Assembly (NCBI GenBank): GCA_003996215.1
Contig: QJPP01001704.1
Coordinates: forward strand, 1 to 64,000
Direction of reading: 5' to 3'
Origin: Jaltomata sinuosa
Taxonomy: Eukaryota > Streptophyta > Magnoliopsida > Solanales > Solanaceae
DNA length: 64,000 nt
Below the pieces are notes generated by a model that worked only from the letters and a program-made list of their open reading frames with translations, was not told the origin of the DNA and ran no database searches. Below are positions 34,136 through 45,418 of the stretch, one piece after another. Numbering within the stretch: the first letter of the stretch is position 1; every line of letters begins with the position of its first letter. Position numbers and translations under genes: made by a program.

Positions 34136-34545
34136 TTGTTCACCTTACAAAGGACATCTAAGGTTAGCCCGCCTTACAAATGGGACACCAAAGGTTGGTC
34201 CGCCTTACAAATGGGACACCTTAGGCTTGTCCGCCTTACAAATGAACATTCAGACTCGTTCGCCTTACAAAGAAATACTTCAGGCTTGTCTGCGTTACAA
34301 ATGAACATTCAGGCTCGTTCGCCTTACAAAGGAACACTTCAGGCTTGTTCGCCTTACAAATGAACATTCAGGCTCGTTCGCCTTACAAAGGAACACTTCA
34401 GGCTTGTTCGCCTTACAAATGAACGTTCAGGCTCATTCGCCTTACAAAGAAACATTTTAGGCTCGCTCACCTTACAAATGAACATTCAGGCTCGTTCGCC
34501 TTACAAACGTACACTTAGGCTCATTCGCCTTACAATAAGACATCT
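34136..34545. repeat. Tandem array of about 29/30-bp subunits before the 3' LTR of D
   Basis: About 14 subunits with the core GTTCGCCTTACAAA, alternating TGAACATTCAGGCTC and GGAACACTTCAGGCTT endings, so the higher unit is about 59 bp. The first few units are more diverged. The region between coding sequence and 3' LTR is known to be hypervariable in Ogre-type elements and a source of satellites. Confidence 0.9.
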
Positions 34546-35175
34546 TCTTTTGGCCCTACAAAATATATATAATTTTTTTTTTATGAAATCCTTACGTACT
34601 AACATCCACATGTTTAACAACTGATGATTTCTCTTTAAAGGTTTAAACTGGGGCAGAATTTTTGAGGTTCCTCAAAAATACTGCAACAACATTAAATTGA
34701 TAAGCTTTCTCACCTCCTTTCTTCATTATTATTATTTATTAATATTTTGCACCACATTAGTCAATACTTCTCTATATTAATAAGCTAACAATTTTATCTA
34801 GTTGTGTTAGAAGCTGCAGGCAAGACAAGAAACGGCTAAGAGCAATTCTTCAAAGCATAATTCTTTATTCGTAAATCATATTCACATTCCATTTTGCTCA
34901 TACTCTAACCTTGTCAACTCGTGCTATCCTGATTCAAAACTCATATTTATCAATTTTATTTAGGGATCTTGTTCGTCCCTAAATCTAGAACTACACACGG
35001 CCTGATTCTCGTAAGACCCGAGATATGTAGGAGACTTGAAACTGAAGTCTCGGCCACATCATTTTCATAACCCCCTCTTGTTTCTTCTGATTTTAAAAGA
35101 ATCGTCCTCCGGATCGAACAAAATTGGCTACTAGTCAACATTCCTTGCCCGCCAATTCATCCTTCATTCCCGAGC

Positions 35176-35189
35176 AAAGAAGGGGCAGC
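35176..35189 (+). other. Polypurine tract of element D
   Basis: AAAGAAGGGGCAGC directly before TGTTGACACC. This is the usual Ogre/Tat sequence at this position and primes plus-strand synthesis. Confidence 0.8.
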
Positions 35190-38100
35190 TGTTGACACCC
35201 AATTTTGACCTCCCTAAACCTCTCACGGGCTGTTATTTTACTAGTTATTCTTATTTTTTAAGCTTAATTTTCCTCGCGTATTGCTTTTATTTACTAAATA
35301 AATCGCGTCTTTTATCGTCATCTTGACACTTTTTAAATTCGTATATAATTTTTAAATGTATAAGTCATTTCTTATTATTATTAGTTTAGCATAAATTTCA
35401 TATAATATTACATGTCATAAATTTAGGATTCTAAATAATATTTTTTTGTCTGATAATTATCGTTAGTTATTATTTTACCTATTAAATTATATATGTAGTA
35501 TTTTATTTATTAAATAACAGCCCAATTTCAATTTCATTCCCAATTTATTTAAACCCGTCTCCTTTTATCTAATTTATTTAAATTCTAGCCTTTTATAGTC
35601 AATTTCTTTCAATTCTGGCCTAAATTGAGTTAATTTGGCCTAATTTTAAATGACCAATGTCAATTTCAATTGCCCAAACCCATTTAATCTATTTCGGGTA
35701 CGCCTGACCCGCATTAAGATTGAATCTCAACCGTTGATCTAATACGATCAACGGCTGAGATCAGCTCCCATTATTCTTTCCTTTTACAAACACCCCCCAA
35801 ACCCTAACCCCAATCTCCTCCACTGCCCCCTCTATCTCCCTCAATCTCTCAACCAAACCAGCCGCCTCCCTTTTTTCTCTTCTCCCTCCTCTCCTCCATT
35901 TCCACCGCCGCCGGCCCTCCTCGGCCGATGAGAAAACCCCAGGCAACCACCACCCTTACCCCACAAATCTCATCTCTTCTTTTCCCACCGACGAGTGGCG
36001 ACCCAGTGTCGCCGCCTCGCTTCCCCGACCAACCCCCATCTCCAGCAAAAGCCGCCGACGCCACCACTCTCCTCCACCAGAAACTCCTAAACACCACCTT
36101 CTCCGACCAAACTCCACCCGAAACCACCAGCCAGCTGCCCTCTTTCCCCTCATCTTCTCCTCTCTTCACCACCACTAAAACCCTAAAGTCGGCACCACCA
36201 CTGAACCATCAGCGGGTCAAAAACAAGCCACGGGTTTCTCCGGACGAATCCGAAGCCCAAAGGTTTCTTTGCCTCCGACGGATGGTGGAAGACTCCGACG
36301 AAGTGGAATGATGGTTCCTCCAGATCTGTTTGGGGTCTAATTTTTGTCTCATTTTTATGCTTGAGTGTATCGTCTTCCACATTTAAAGGTTCTGAGATTC
36401 AAAACCCTATTATGAGTGTTTATGCATGGTCGTTTAATTTTATTTGGGTTTGGCTGCCTATTACGATATGTGGAAAATCATGATTCTTACAATTCTGAAA
36501 ATTTGATCATGAGTTTACTTTGTCGTGAGATCTATGTCTAAGCTGTTTGGTTATCATGTTGTATTTCAAGTGTGAAACATGGCCTGTGATTCGTCCGGTG
36601 TCATTGGGTTGACCAATTTTGTTCTACATGTTCTATTGGGTTGAAAGATAGCCTATATTCATGCCAAATGGTAACTCCTTATCTTGATTCACGATTTCTT
36701 GTTTGTGTAAACTCCGTGACTAAGTTCCGATTAGTACTTGTCTATTCATATCCCTCTGTGCTCAACAAATACTGATTGTGATTTTACTATTAATTCTCTG
36801 TTAGGTTCAATTTTGGTTAATGATTCTGTGTTAGTGCTTTCTTAATTTGAAATACAATAGTTATAGTCAGTATGTTTTCCTTTCTTACATGATTCCATGA
36901 CAAGCTCCGTATCCCGTTTATAGCAAGTTAATTTGTGAGTTCCATGATTGATTCAAATTGATGAATAATCAGCCTTAGTACTTGTTTATTCACGGTAAAG
37001 CTTTGATTGCTTCATATATAATTGATTCGAGTACTTGATTTTGGGAAAGGATTTTGGTATTGATAACTTGGTTACTTGTTTAATTATGGTAAAGTGTTGA
37101 CTCGTTTTACCCTTAATTGACAGCTACTGGTCTATTTATGCTTAGAAAATAAAATCAGACCCATTTTTGTATTCTGATTGATCCTGTGTTTTAATTAAGG
37201 TAAAGTTTCTCTTTGTTTGATTTCTCTTTATTCTGGTATAACTTTATCTATTCTCTTCTTTATGGTAAATTGGTGATTAATTGATTTATCTATTGTAATT
37301 AAGGTAAAGATTTACCTTGATTCACTCTTTGAATTATTCCCTTTCTCTAATTGAGTCCCTTACTTTCATTATAAAAACAGTCTTCTTTTTCATTCACTCC
37401 CCAGACTTTACACTCATATTGTTAAAAAGCTCTCTACTGTGAACAAAATTGTTGATTGCTAAGTGTTGGATTTCAAATTTCTCTTATTGTTTACTGCAAA
37501 CCGGTATGTCTCTTAATTCGTATACATAATTTATGAGTTTGATAGAAAGCATGACTATAGGAGTTTAAAGCTAATAACTTATTGCCTACTTGATTATGTG
37601 ATCCAAACTGCCACTACTTGTAGATTGTGTATTAGTTATATATGTTACTGCCATGATTCTTTCTTGGTATTGTTCTGGTATATGTTGTATGGAATAGAGG
37701 GCCTTAAACATATCCTAAACCTTGACATGGGAAATGCCTAGAACCCTTGAGGTTCTCATGAAACATTGCGATGTCAGGGACTGGTATTAGGAATTGTTAT
37801 AGGCTCCTTTGCATTTTTGTATATTTATCTTTAACAGGTTCTTTGCTAGCATTTGGTTGGGACCTTGAAGAGTTGCCGGGATTTGGGAGTCTCCAAGCTT
37901 TAGATCTCTTTATTTTATTTCTCATTCATTTATTTGGTCTGTAATATTTTGTATAAACTCTGACGATGTAATGAAATACATTAGGGGTGCAACGGGGGAG
38001 GGGCAAACTACGTGCTACTTGCTTAATTGTAAACCGTAGAAATTATACCTATAGGACTTTCGTTAATTCCATTTGTTAGAAATTACGCCTATAGGAGTGT

Positions 38101-39908
38101 ATTAATATCGTTTGTTAGAAATCATGTTTTAGGTTTTAAAATCCGCTTTGTCTTTAAAAAAAAATCAGAAATCGTGCTTAGATGATATTTCTGTTTCAAC
38201 ATGTTAAATATGATATTATTTACCTAGAAACCATGCCTATAGGATTAAAACTGTTTTTAGTTGTGAAACCACGCCTAAGAGTCAAATCCGTTTTAGCATA
38301 CTAAAGTCATTTTCAGCATGTTTAAATCTGTTAAATTTAATTCAGCATGTTTAAATCTGTAAAATTTAATTCAACATATTAAAGTCAGTTTTAGCATGTT
38401 TAATTCTGTCAAATTTAATTCAACATATTAAAGTCAGTTTCAGCATGTTTAAATCTGTCAAATTTAATTCAGCATATTAAAGTCAGTTTCAGCATGTTTA
38501 AATCTGTTGAATTTAATTCAGCATATTAAAGTCAGTTTCAGCATGTTTAAATCTGTTAAATTTAATTCAGCATATTAAAGTCACTTTCTGCATGTTTAAA
38601 TCTGTTAAATTTAATTCAGCATATTAAAGCCAGTTTCAGCATGTTCAAATCTGTTAAATTTAATTCAGCATATTAAAGCCAGTTTCAGTATGTTTAGATC
38701 TGTTAAATTTAATTCAGCATATTAAAGCCAGTTTCAGCATGTTTAAATCTGTCAAATTTAATTCAGCATATTAAAATCAGTTCCAGCATGTTTAAAATCA
38801 GTAAATTCAGGCCCGTAGACAAACCAGTTTCAGCATGTTTAAAATTAGTAAAATTTAGGTATGCATGTTAAAACCACTAGATATTATGCTTATAGGACTT
38901 AATTAATTCCTGTATGTCTTGATCATGTCCACATGTTTTAATAAAATGTCAATTCTCTAAATGTTCAATCCTAGATATCATGCTCATAAGATTAACTACA
39001 TAAATTGTTAATTGTGCGAGTTGTGAGGCCTATTCGAAACCATTCTGTGCTACTTATTTTAAAGTCCATGTATGTTTGTATGAAGTTAATCCCGAGTCTC
39101 ACTAAGTAGCCTTGAAATCTTATTGTCTAGACCCATATCCAAAATAGTAGTCCAATGCCTCTTGAACGTTAAGTTGGGACGGGTAAGCATCTTAAGACGC
39201 GTTAGTATTTTTATTTGTTTAGTGCGCTCTTAGGATAATAATCTTAACAACCAACTTAGGTGGGTAGATAGACGGACATGATGGAAATTGACCCGAGCAG
39301 AATACGATAATTTCTTTGAAATTGTCTTCGGTAAATAAGCCGGGCGCTGATCCGAATAGGTTAAAACTAACTTAAGTTTAGTTATTGTTTTGTTATATAT
39401 TTGGGGTAGTTATCTAAATCACTTAGTAATTAGGTTTCTTTTTCTATATTCTTGTGTTAATTCTGTCTTCTCGCTGATCTCCTTTTCGTTTTATTATTTA
39501 TTTTAATTGCGGTTTATATGCATGATCTTTTTTCTCACTTAGACTGTTAGTAACTAATTTATCTACTTGTTTAAAATAAAGGTTTATTTGTTTAATTACT
39601 TAGTTAATAATAGGCTAATAACACTGTTGACCTTTTGTTTATCACTTAATTCCCACATAAATAATGAATCCGGCAGGGACCCACATTTGTGGACCTCGAA
39701 AGGTGCTTAACACCTTCCTTTTGAGGTAACTTGAACCCTTACCCAATTTCTGGTGACGTAGATCTAAAATTAAAATTAGTCGTAGTTAGTTTAGAACGGT
39801 GCCCTAACGCACCTTTAATTCGTTAGGTGGCGACTCTTCACTCTTTCTATCCAAAAAGAGTTGTCACGTCGATGGCCCATCTTTTCGCGAGAAAAATAGG
39901 ACGCGACA
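35190..39908 (+). repeat. 3' LTR of element D (4719 bp)
   Basis: Colinear with 25107-30323, with scattered single changes. It keeps 124 bp (35219-35342) lost from the 5' LTR. Its 49-bp minisatellite is shorter, about 10 units at 38295-38800, and includes one partial unit. It ends GACGCGACA, followed by GTGAG. No gene beyond the frame discussed for the 5' LTR. Confidence 0.92.
38295..38800. repeat. 49-bp minisatellite in 3' LTR of D (about 10 units)
   Basis: Same unit as at 28101-29210. The five-unit duplication of the 5' LTR is absent here, so the change in copy number came after, or during, the reverse transcription that made the two LTRs. Confidence 0.92.
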
Positions 39909-40301
39909 GTGAGTACAGAAAATCTACCAGCGACTGAGACGCGACCTCGCATCTAGCATTGGCAAATTCTGACTTTCAAGGGTGAGCTGCTTGATTCGAG
40001 CTACCTTGGGTTATCTTTAGAGTTTCAGGCCAATTGTTTGGGACTTAAAACTATTTTAGTTTATCTTTTGGGGTTGCATCCCCGTACTCTAGATTTGGTA
40101 TTGATGTTTGGTACAATGACTTTCAGTTCCTAGGTGGGATTTTCCACAGGATTATATTAATTATTAGTTTTGGCTTATTTTGATTGTTATGTACTTCCTG
40201 TTATTGGTTTTAGGCTGTTAATTAGGCAACGAGTGAGACTCTATTGGTTCGCTCATCTGGGGGTTGGGTGGGTGTCACTCACGATGGGTTAGGTCATGAC
40301 A
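39909..40301 (+). repeat. 5' LTR of element C, last part
   Basis: Begins with the second GTGAG copy (39909-39913) and continues TACAGAAAATCTACCAG to CATGACA. Matches the end of the 3' LTR (47388-47771). Confidence 0.9.
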
Positions 40302-40305
40302 AATA

Positions 40306-40317
40306 TGGTATCAGAGC
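40306..40317 (+). other. PBS of element C, initiator tRNA-Met type
   Basis: TGGTATCAGAGC, the standard PBS complementary to the 3' end of initiator tRNA-Met, 4 bp after the LTR. Confidence 0.9.
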
Positions 40318-40521
40318 CTAGGTTCGTTGATCTCGTTGTACCAAACAGGTCTAGTAGAGTCTTGCAGAACGGTGCGGAGACGTCCGTACTTTTCTTCAAG
40401 AGGCTATGGGGCTTTAGGAAAAAACTATTTATTCCTTCTTTCCTTCGTGCTATAACTTGATTCTAATTGGTATCTGGTGATATAAATTGGTATCTAACCT
40501 CGTTCACTCTTCTATCCGCAA

Positions 40522-41740
40522 ATGGTTACTACAAGGAATAACGAAGCAAGGTTAGCGGTCCCAGCAACGTGCCCGGCAGTTCGTGGCAGAGGTAGGGGAA
40601 GGGGCAGGGGTGGAGCTCGAGCTACTGCTGTTGCTCGTGAGATAACCCCTCCCCCACCTCAGGATCATGTGGCTGAGGATGTAGAAGAAGTGGTTGTAGA
40701 GGATGGAGGAGCTCAGGAGGAGGCGGCACTGGTTGGGGGTGCATGCCTTCCTACTATGACACGGGAAGCTTTCAGGAAGGTGTGGGACATTCAAAGTGGG
40801 TTGGTTGGTGCTGGAGACATACCCACAGCTTATGCAAATCAGGCCTTGGATACTCAGCTAGCATTACTACTACACCAAGGATGGATGCAGCTTCGGGCAT
40901 AAATGATCTCCTTAGGCCAATGCTAGGCCCAGTGATGACAGGTAATGAGCATGAGATGCTGACTAAGTTCCTTAAGCTGAAACCTCCGATGTTTCAAGGT
41001 ACAGACAAGGAGGATGCCTATGAGTTCATCCTGGATTTCCATGAGAGGTTGCACAAGTTGGGTATTGTACGTCATCAAGGGGTTGAGTTTGTCACTTTTC
41101 AGCTACAGGGTGATGCCAAGCAGTAGTGGATGTCTCATGTTAAGTGTCGGTCTTCTATCCTACCTCCACTGACTTGGGAGCAGTTCCACGCGTTGTTTCT
41201 AGAGAAGTACGTTCCCCGTACTTTGAGGGACTGGAAGAAGGATGAGTTTCTGAACTTGGAGCAGGGTAGTATATCGGTCTCAGCTTATGAGGCTAAATTT
41301 TATGCGTTGTCTCATTTTGCTACACAGATGTTGGGGTCCGGGGAGGAATGGGTCTGATTTTTTATCAAGGGTCTGAATAGTGAACTGAAGGTACTGTCAG
41401 TGCATATGACTTCTTCGTGAAAGGGTTTTAATGATGTGGTGGATTATGTGAAGAAGATTGAGGGAGTTAGGCAAGCGGGGTAGGCTAAGCTTTAGCCAAG
41501 AAGCCCCGGAATAAGGGAAACTATGGTGGTTCATACTCCAGGGGCCAGCATCAGCAGGCTTATCTGGCCTGTCCTATTTAGTCAGCTCTGCCAGCTACTA
41601 CAGGTGGTCGTCAGGGAGCTCAGTCTTCAGCTCCTAGAGGCCAGAGAGCGTCCTATACATCAGCTAGCAGACCTACTCTTGACCGTGGTTGCTTCCATTG
41701 TGGTGAGTTGGGCCACTTTAAGAGGGAGTGTCCACATAGG
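40522..41740 (+). pseudogene. Element C gag, broken
   Basis: ATG at 40522 gives MVTTRNNEARLAVPA and an Arg-Gly run. The frame shifts near 40870. The capsid core follows: PMLGPVMTGNEHEMLTKFL, MFQGTDKEDAYEFILDFHER, KYVPRTLRDWKKDEFLNLEQ. In-frame stops include TAG at 41124-41126 (Trp in relatives), a TGA after EEWV at 41355-41357 and others before 41520. The CCHC zinc knuckle at 41690-41731 is complete (C-FH-C-GELG-H-FKRE-C) but in a different frame from the flanking open stretch, which shows another shift. Confidence 0.88.
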
Positions 41741-41879
41741 TAGGCAGGTAATCAGGGTCAGCAACAGACTAGAGCAGTGGTTCCGGCAGGCAGAGGTGGT
41801 AATACTAGGGGTCGTCCACAGGGTGGGTGAGGTAATTTTCAGAGACCGAGGGAATGGCGGCGCAGACAGGGGTGTGGCG

Positions 41880-42400
41880 CAGCTGGCCCGAGAAGTTGCC
41901 TGGATCGATGATCGGGCACATTGCTATGCTTTTCCAGGAAGGATTGAGGCAGAAGCCTCAAATGCGGTGATCATAGGTACTATTCTTGTCTGTGATAAAA
42001 TGGCTTCGGTATTATTTGACCCAGGTTCTACATATTCTTATGTGTCTGTGAGTTTTGCTTGGGGACTGGGTTTGACCTGTGATATCATTGATTCCCCTAT
42101 CTATGTTTCTACCCCAGTAGGAGAGTTAGTGGTTGTGACTCATGTATATCATGGGTAGACTTGGTAATTCTGGACATGGCTGATTTTGACATTATCTTGG
42201 GTATGACCTGGCTATCTCCTTATCATGTTGTGTTGAACTGTAACACCAAGACTGTAGCTCTAGAAATTTTGGGTAAGGATAGACTAGAGTGGGAAGGTGT
42301 ATACAAGCCTAAGCCAGTTAAGATAATATCATTTTTCCGGGCTAAGAAGCTAGTGGGGAGTGGGTGTCTAGCCTTCTTGGCTCATCTCTGGGATGATAGT
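41880..42400 (+). pseudogene. Element C aspartic protease region
   Basis: Active-site segment VLFDPGSTYSYVSVSFA (family D-S/T-G; here DPG). STPVGELVVV follows, then a stop at 42156-42158. The next frame, one base on, begins VILDMADFDIILGMTWLSPY, the typical end of a chromovirus protease. The Asp is kept but the Ser-to-Pro change and the shift make activity unlikely. Confidence 0.82.
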
Positions 42401-42439
42401 GTGGAGTCTCCTCCTATTAAGTCAGTTCCAGTGGTTTTC

Positions 42440-43430
42440 GAATTTGTAGAGGTGTTTCCAGCGGACTTGCCTGGTATGCCTCTGGATAGAGACATAGATT
42501 TTTGTATTGATTTGGAGCCAGACACTCGTCCCATTTCCATTCCTCCGTATAGAATGGCTCCGAAAGAGTTAAGAGAACTTAAGACTCAACTGCAGGAACT
42601 CCTAGATAAGGGATTTATACGTCCCAGTGCTTCACCTTGGGGTGCTCCGGTCTTGTTTGTAAAGAAGAAGGATGGTAGTATGCGGATGTGCATAGATTAT
42701 AGGCAATTGAACAAAGTGACCATTCAGAATAAGTACCCTCTACCCCGCATAGATGATTTGTTTGACCAGCTTCAGGGTGCATCAGTGTTCTCAAAAAATC
42801 AACTTGAGGTCGGGGTACCATCAGCTAAAGATTAGACTTGAGGATATTTTGAAAACTGCTTTTCGGACTCGGTATGGATATTACGAGTTTCTAGTAATGT
42901 CATTTGGTTTGACCAATACACCGACAACATTCATGAGTTTGATGAATGGGGTGTTTAAGTCCTACTTGGATTGTTTTGTTATTGTGTTCATCGATGATAT
43001 ATTGATCTACTCTAACAGTAGGGAGGAGCATGCCAATCATCTTCGTATTGTGCTGGATATCTTGAGGCACCAAAAGCTTTATGCAAAATTCACTAAGTGC
43101 GAGTTTTGGTTGACTTTTGTGGCATTTTTGGGGCATGTAGTGTCAGAAAAAGGGGTGATGGTGGATCCCCAGAAAATTGAGGCAGTCAAGAGTTGGGTTC
43201 GGCCTAGCTCTGTGACTGAGGTGAGGAGTTTTGTTGGGCTCGCGGGGTACTACCGGAGGCTTATTAAGAATTTTGCTTCTATTGCTACTCACCTGACCAG
43301 GTTGACACAGAAGGAGGTACCGTTTGTGTGGTCCGACAAGTGCGAGGAGAGCTTTCAAAAGCTCAAGACACTTTTGATCACATCCCCTATTTTGTCCTTA
43401 CCGATTGAAGGTAAAGACTTTGTTGTTTAA
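42440..43430 (+). pseudogene. Element C reverse transcriptase
   Basis: Nearly complete RT: FPADLPGMPLDRDIDFCIDL, MAPKELRELKTQLQELLDKG, SPWGAPVLFVKKKDGSMRMC, IDYRQLNKV and YPLPRIDDLFDQL. An inserted A near 42798-42803 shifts the frame in the SK(I)DLRSGYHQ block. After that the reading continues with MSFGLTNTPTTFM, the catalytic VIVFIDDILIYS, CEFWLTFVAFLGHVVS and SFVGLAGYYRR. A stop at 43428-43430 ends the frame just before RNase H. Apart from these two breaks the domain is well kept. Confidence 0.9.
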
Positions 43431-43920
43431 TGTGATGCTTCACATTCTGGTTTGGGTGCTGTGTTGATGCAGGATAGGAATGTGATAGCCTATGCATCCA
43501 GGCAATTGAAGGTGCATGAGAGGAATTACCCGACTCACAATTTAGAGTTAGCAGCGGTGGTTTTTGTCTTGAAAATCTAGAGACACTACCTTTATGGTGT
43601 CAAGTGTGAAGTATTCACAGATCATTGCAGTCTGCAACACATTTTTACTCAGAAGGATTTGAATCTGAGACAGAGGAGGTGGATGGAGTTATTGAAGGAT
43701 TACGACGTGACAATTCAGTACCATCCGGGTAAGGCTAATGTGGTGGCAGACGCATTGAGCCAGAAGACTGTTAGAATGGGTAGCTTGGCTTGTTTGGGGG
43801 CGTCCAAACGACCATTGGCTAAGGAGATTCGGACTTTGGAGGCCAAGTTCATGCACTTTGGTGTTTCAGATCAGGGTGGGTTGTTGGCCAGCATTGAATC
43901 AAGGACACCTTCATAGAGTA
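43431..43920 (+). pseudogene. Element C RNase H and linker
   Basis: CDASHSGLGAVLM with the first Asp, RQLKVHERNYPTH, LELAAVVF with the Glu, then TAG at 43578-43580 in place of Trp, CEVFTDHCSLQHI with the third Asp (His/Lys-type position changed to Cys) and KANVVADALSQK. A linker ends at a stop at 43914-43916. It degrades the RNA strand of the hybrid in the family; this copy is broken. Confidence 0.85.
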
Positions 43921-43960
43921 AATAAAGGCAAAACAGTTTCAAGATCTGAAACTGGGTAAA

Positions 43961-45330
43961 TTGCGAGGTAAGGTAATATCCGGGGAGTCCAGAGACATCA
44001 TGTTAGACTCTGGAGGAGCGTTGCATTTCAGGGAGAGGATTTATGTTCCTCGAGTTGATGATATAATACAGAACATCTTGACAGAAGCTCATGGTTCGCG
44101 GTACTCAATTCATCCAGGTGTGACCAAAATGTACATGAACTTGAGGCAGCATTACTAGTGGCCCAGGATGAAAAGGGACATAGTAGATTTTGTGTCCAAA
44201 TGTCAGAACTGCCAGCAGGTGAAGTATGAACATCAGAGACCTGCAGGACTACTTCAGAGAATGCCAATTCCAGAGTGGAAGTGGGAGAGGATTGAAATGG
44301 ATTTCGTGGTGGGCCTTTCCAAGACATTGGGGAAGTATGACTCAATTTGGGTCATTGTTGACAGGCTGACCAAGTCCACTCATTTTATTCCGATCAGGGT
44401 AGAATACCATTCGCAGCAATTGGCTAAGATCTACGTGAAGGAGATTGTGAGACTACATGGGGTACCACTGTCCATCATTTCAAACAGGGTTACGCAGTTT
44501 ACTTCTAAGTTCTAGGGTAAGCTACATGAAGAGTTGGGTACACAACTCACTTTTAGCACAACTTTCCATCCTCGGACTGATGGTCAGTCGGAGAGGTCGA
44601 TCCAGGTATTAAAGTACATACTGAGAGCATGTGTAATGGACTTCGGTGGTCATTGGGACCAATTTCTACCATTGTGTGAATTCTCATACAACAATAGCTA
44701 CCACTCCAGTATTGACATGGCACCGTTTGAGACTTTGTATGGGAGGAACTGTAGATCACCGGTTGGGTGGTTTGAGAAAGGCGATGTAAAGCCTTTGGGT
44801 GTGGACCTAGTAAAGGAAGCGCAGGAAAAGGTAAGGGGCATACAAACCAAATTGCTGGCTTCTCAAAGCAGACAAAAGGAATATGCAGATCGCAAGGTCT
44901 ATGACATGGACTTTCAGGTTGGTGAACAAGTATTGCTAAAAGTATCGCCAATGAATGGGGTTATGTGGATTGGTAAGAAGGGCAAGCTTAGCCCTCGGTT
45001 CATCGGTCCATTTGAAGTGCTTGAAATTGTAGGGCGAGTGGCTTATAAGTTATCACTTCCACCTAGTCTATCGGGAGTCCATCCGATATTCCATGTGTCC
45101 ATGCTCAAGCGATACCATGGGGATGGGGACTACATCATCAAGTGGGATGAGGTACTTTTTGATAAGGACCTTCGTTATGAGGAGGAACCGGTTTTGATTC
45201 TTGCTCGAGATGTTCGGAAGTTGAGGACAAAGGTGATTGACATGGTGAAGATTCAGTGGAAGCATCATCCGGTTGAGGAAGCCACTTAGGAAACCGAGAA
45301 GGACATGAGGGACAAGTACCCTTAATTGTT
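43961..45330 (+). pseudogene. Element C integrase and chromodomain
   Basis: Zinc-binding part: HGSRYSIHPGVTKMY, then TAG at 44156-44158 in place of the first Trp of YWWP, then CQNCQQVKYEHQRPAG. Core: EMDFVVGLSKT with the first Asp, ISNRVTQFTSKF where the second Asp (SDRGTQ) is Asn, TAG at 44513-44515 in place of Trp, and RTDGQSERSIQ with the Glu. GPFEVLEIVGRVAYKLSLP and HPIFHVSMLKRY follow. The chromodomain (about 45158-45310) has EEEPVLILARDVRKLRTK, VKIQWKHHPVEEAT, then TAG at 45287-45289 for Trp and a TAA after KYP. The chromodomain would guide insertion to heterochromatin marks. Confidence 0.9.
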
Positions 45331-45418
45331 TGAGGATTCAGGTACTACACTTCCCTTCTTTTATTTCTGTAATTTTGGGTTTGATCATTCTGGGATGAAC
45401 GATGGGTAAATTGGTATC

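Larger units (their letters stand above)
25107..39908 (+). mobile_element. Element 'D': gag-only Ogre/Tat-like retrotransposon with giant LTRs
   Basis: LTRs of 5217 bp and 4719 bp start TGTTGACACCCAATTTTGACC and end (C/G)ACA, with GTGAG on each side (25102-25106 and 39909-39913). The PBS TGACGACTCTGCTGGGGA and the polypurine end AAAGAAGGGGCAGC are of Ogre/Tat type. The internal 4.9 kb codes only for gag; no protease, RT, RNase H or integrase is present. It is therefore a non-autonomous TR-GAG-type element that would need enzymes from a relative. LTRs are near identical except for array length and one 124-bp indel, so insertion looks recent. Confidence 0.92.

Noticed and set aside
34136..34363. 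Repetitive small protein from the tandem array
   Set aside because: The frame arises from an array of 29/30-bp units; the unit is not a multiple of three throughout and copies shift frame.
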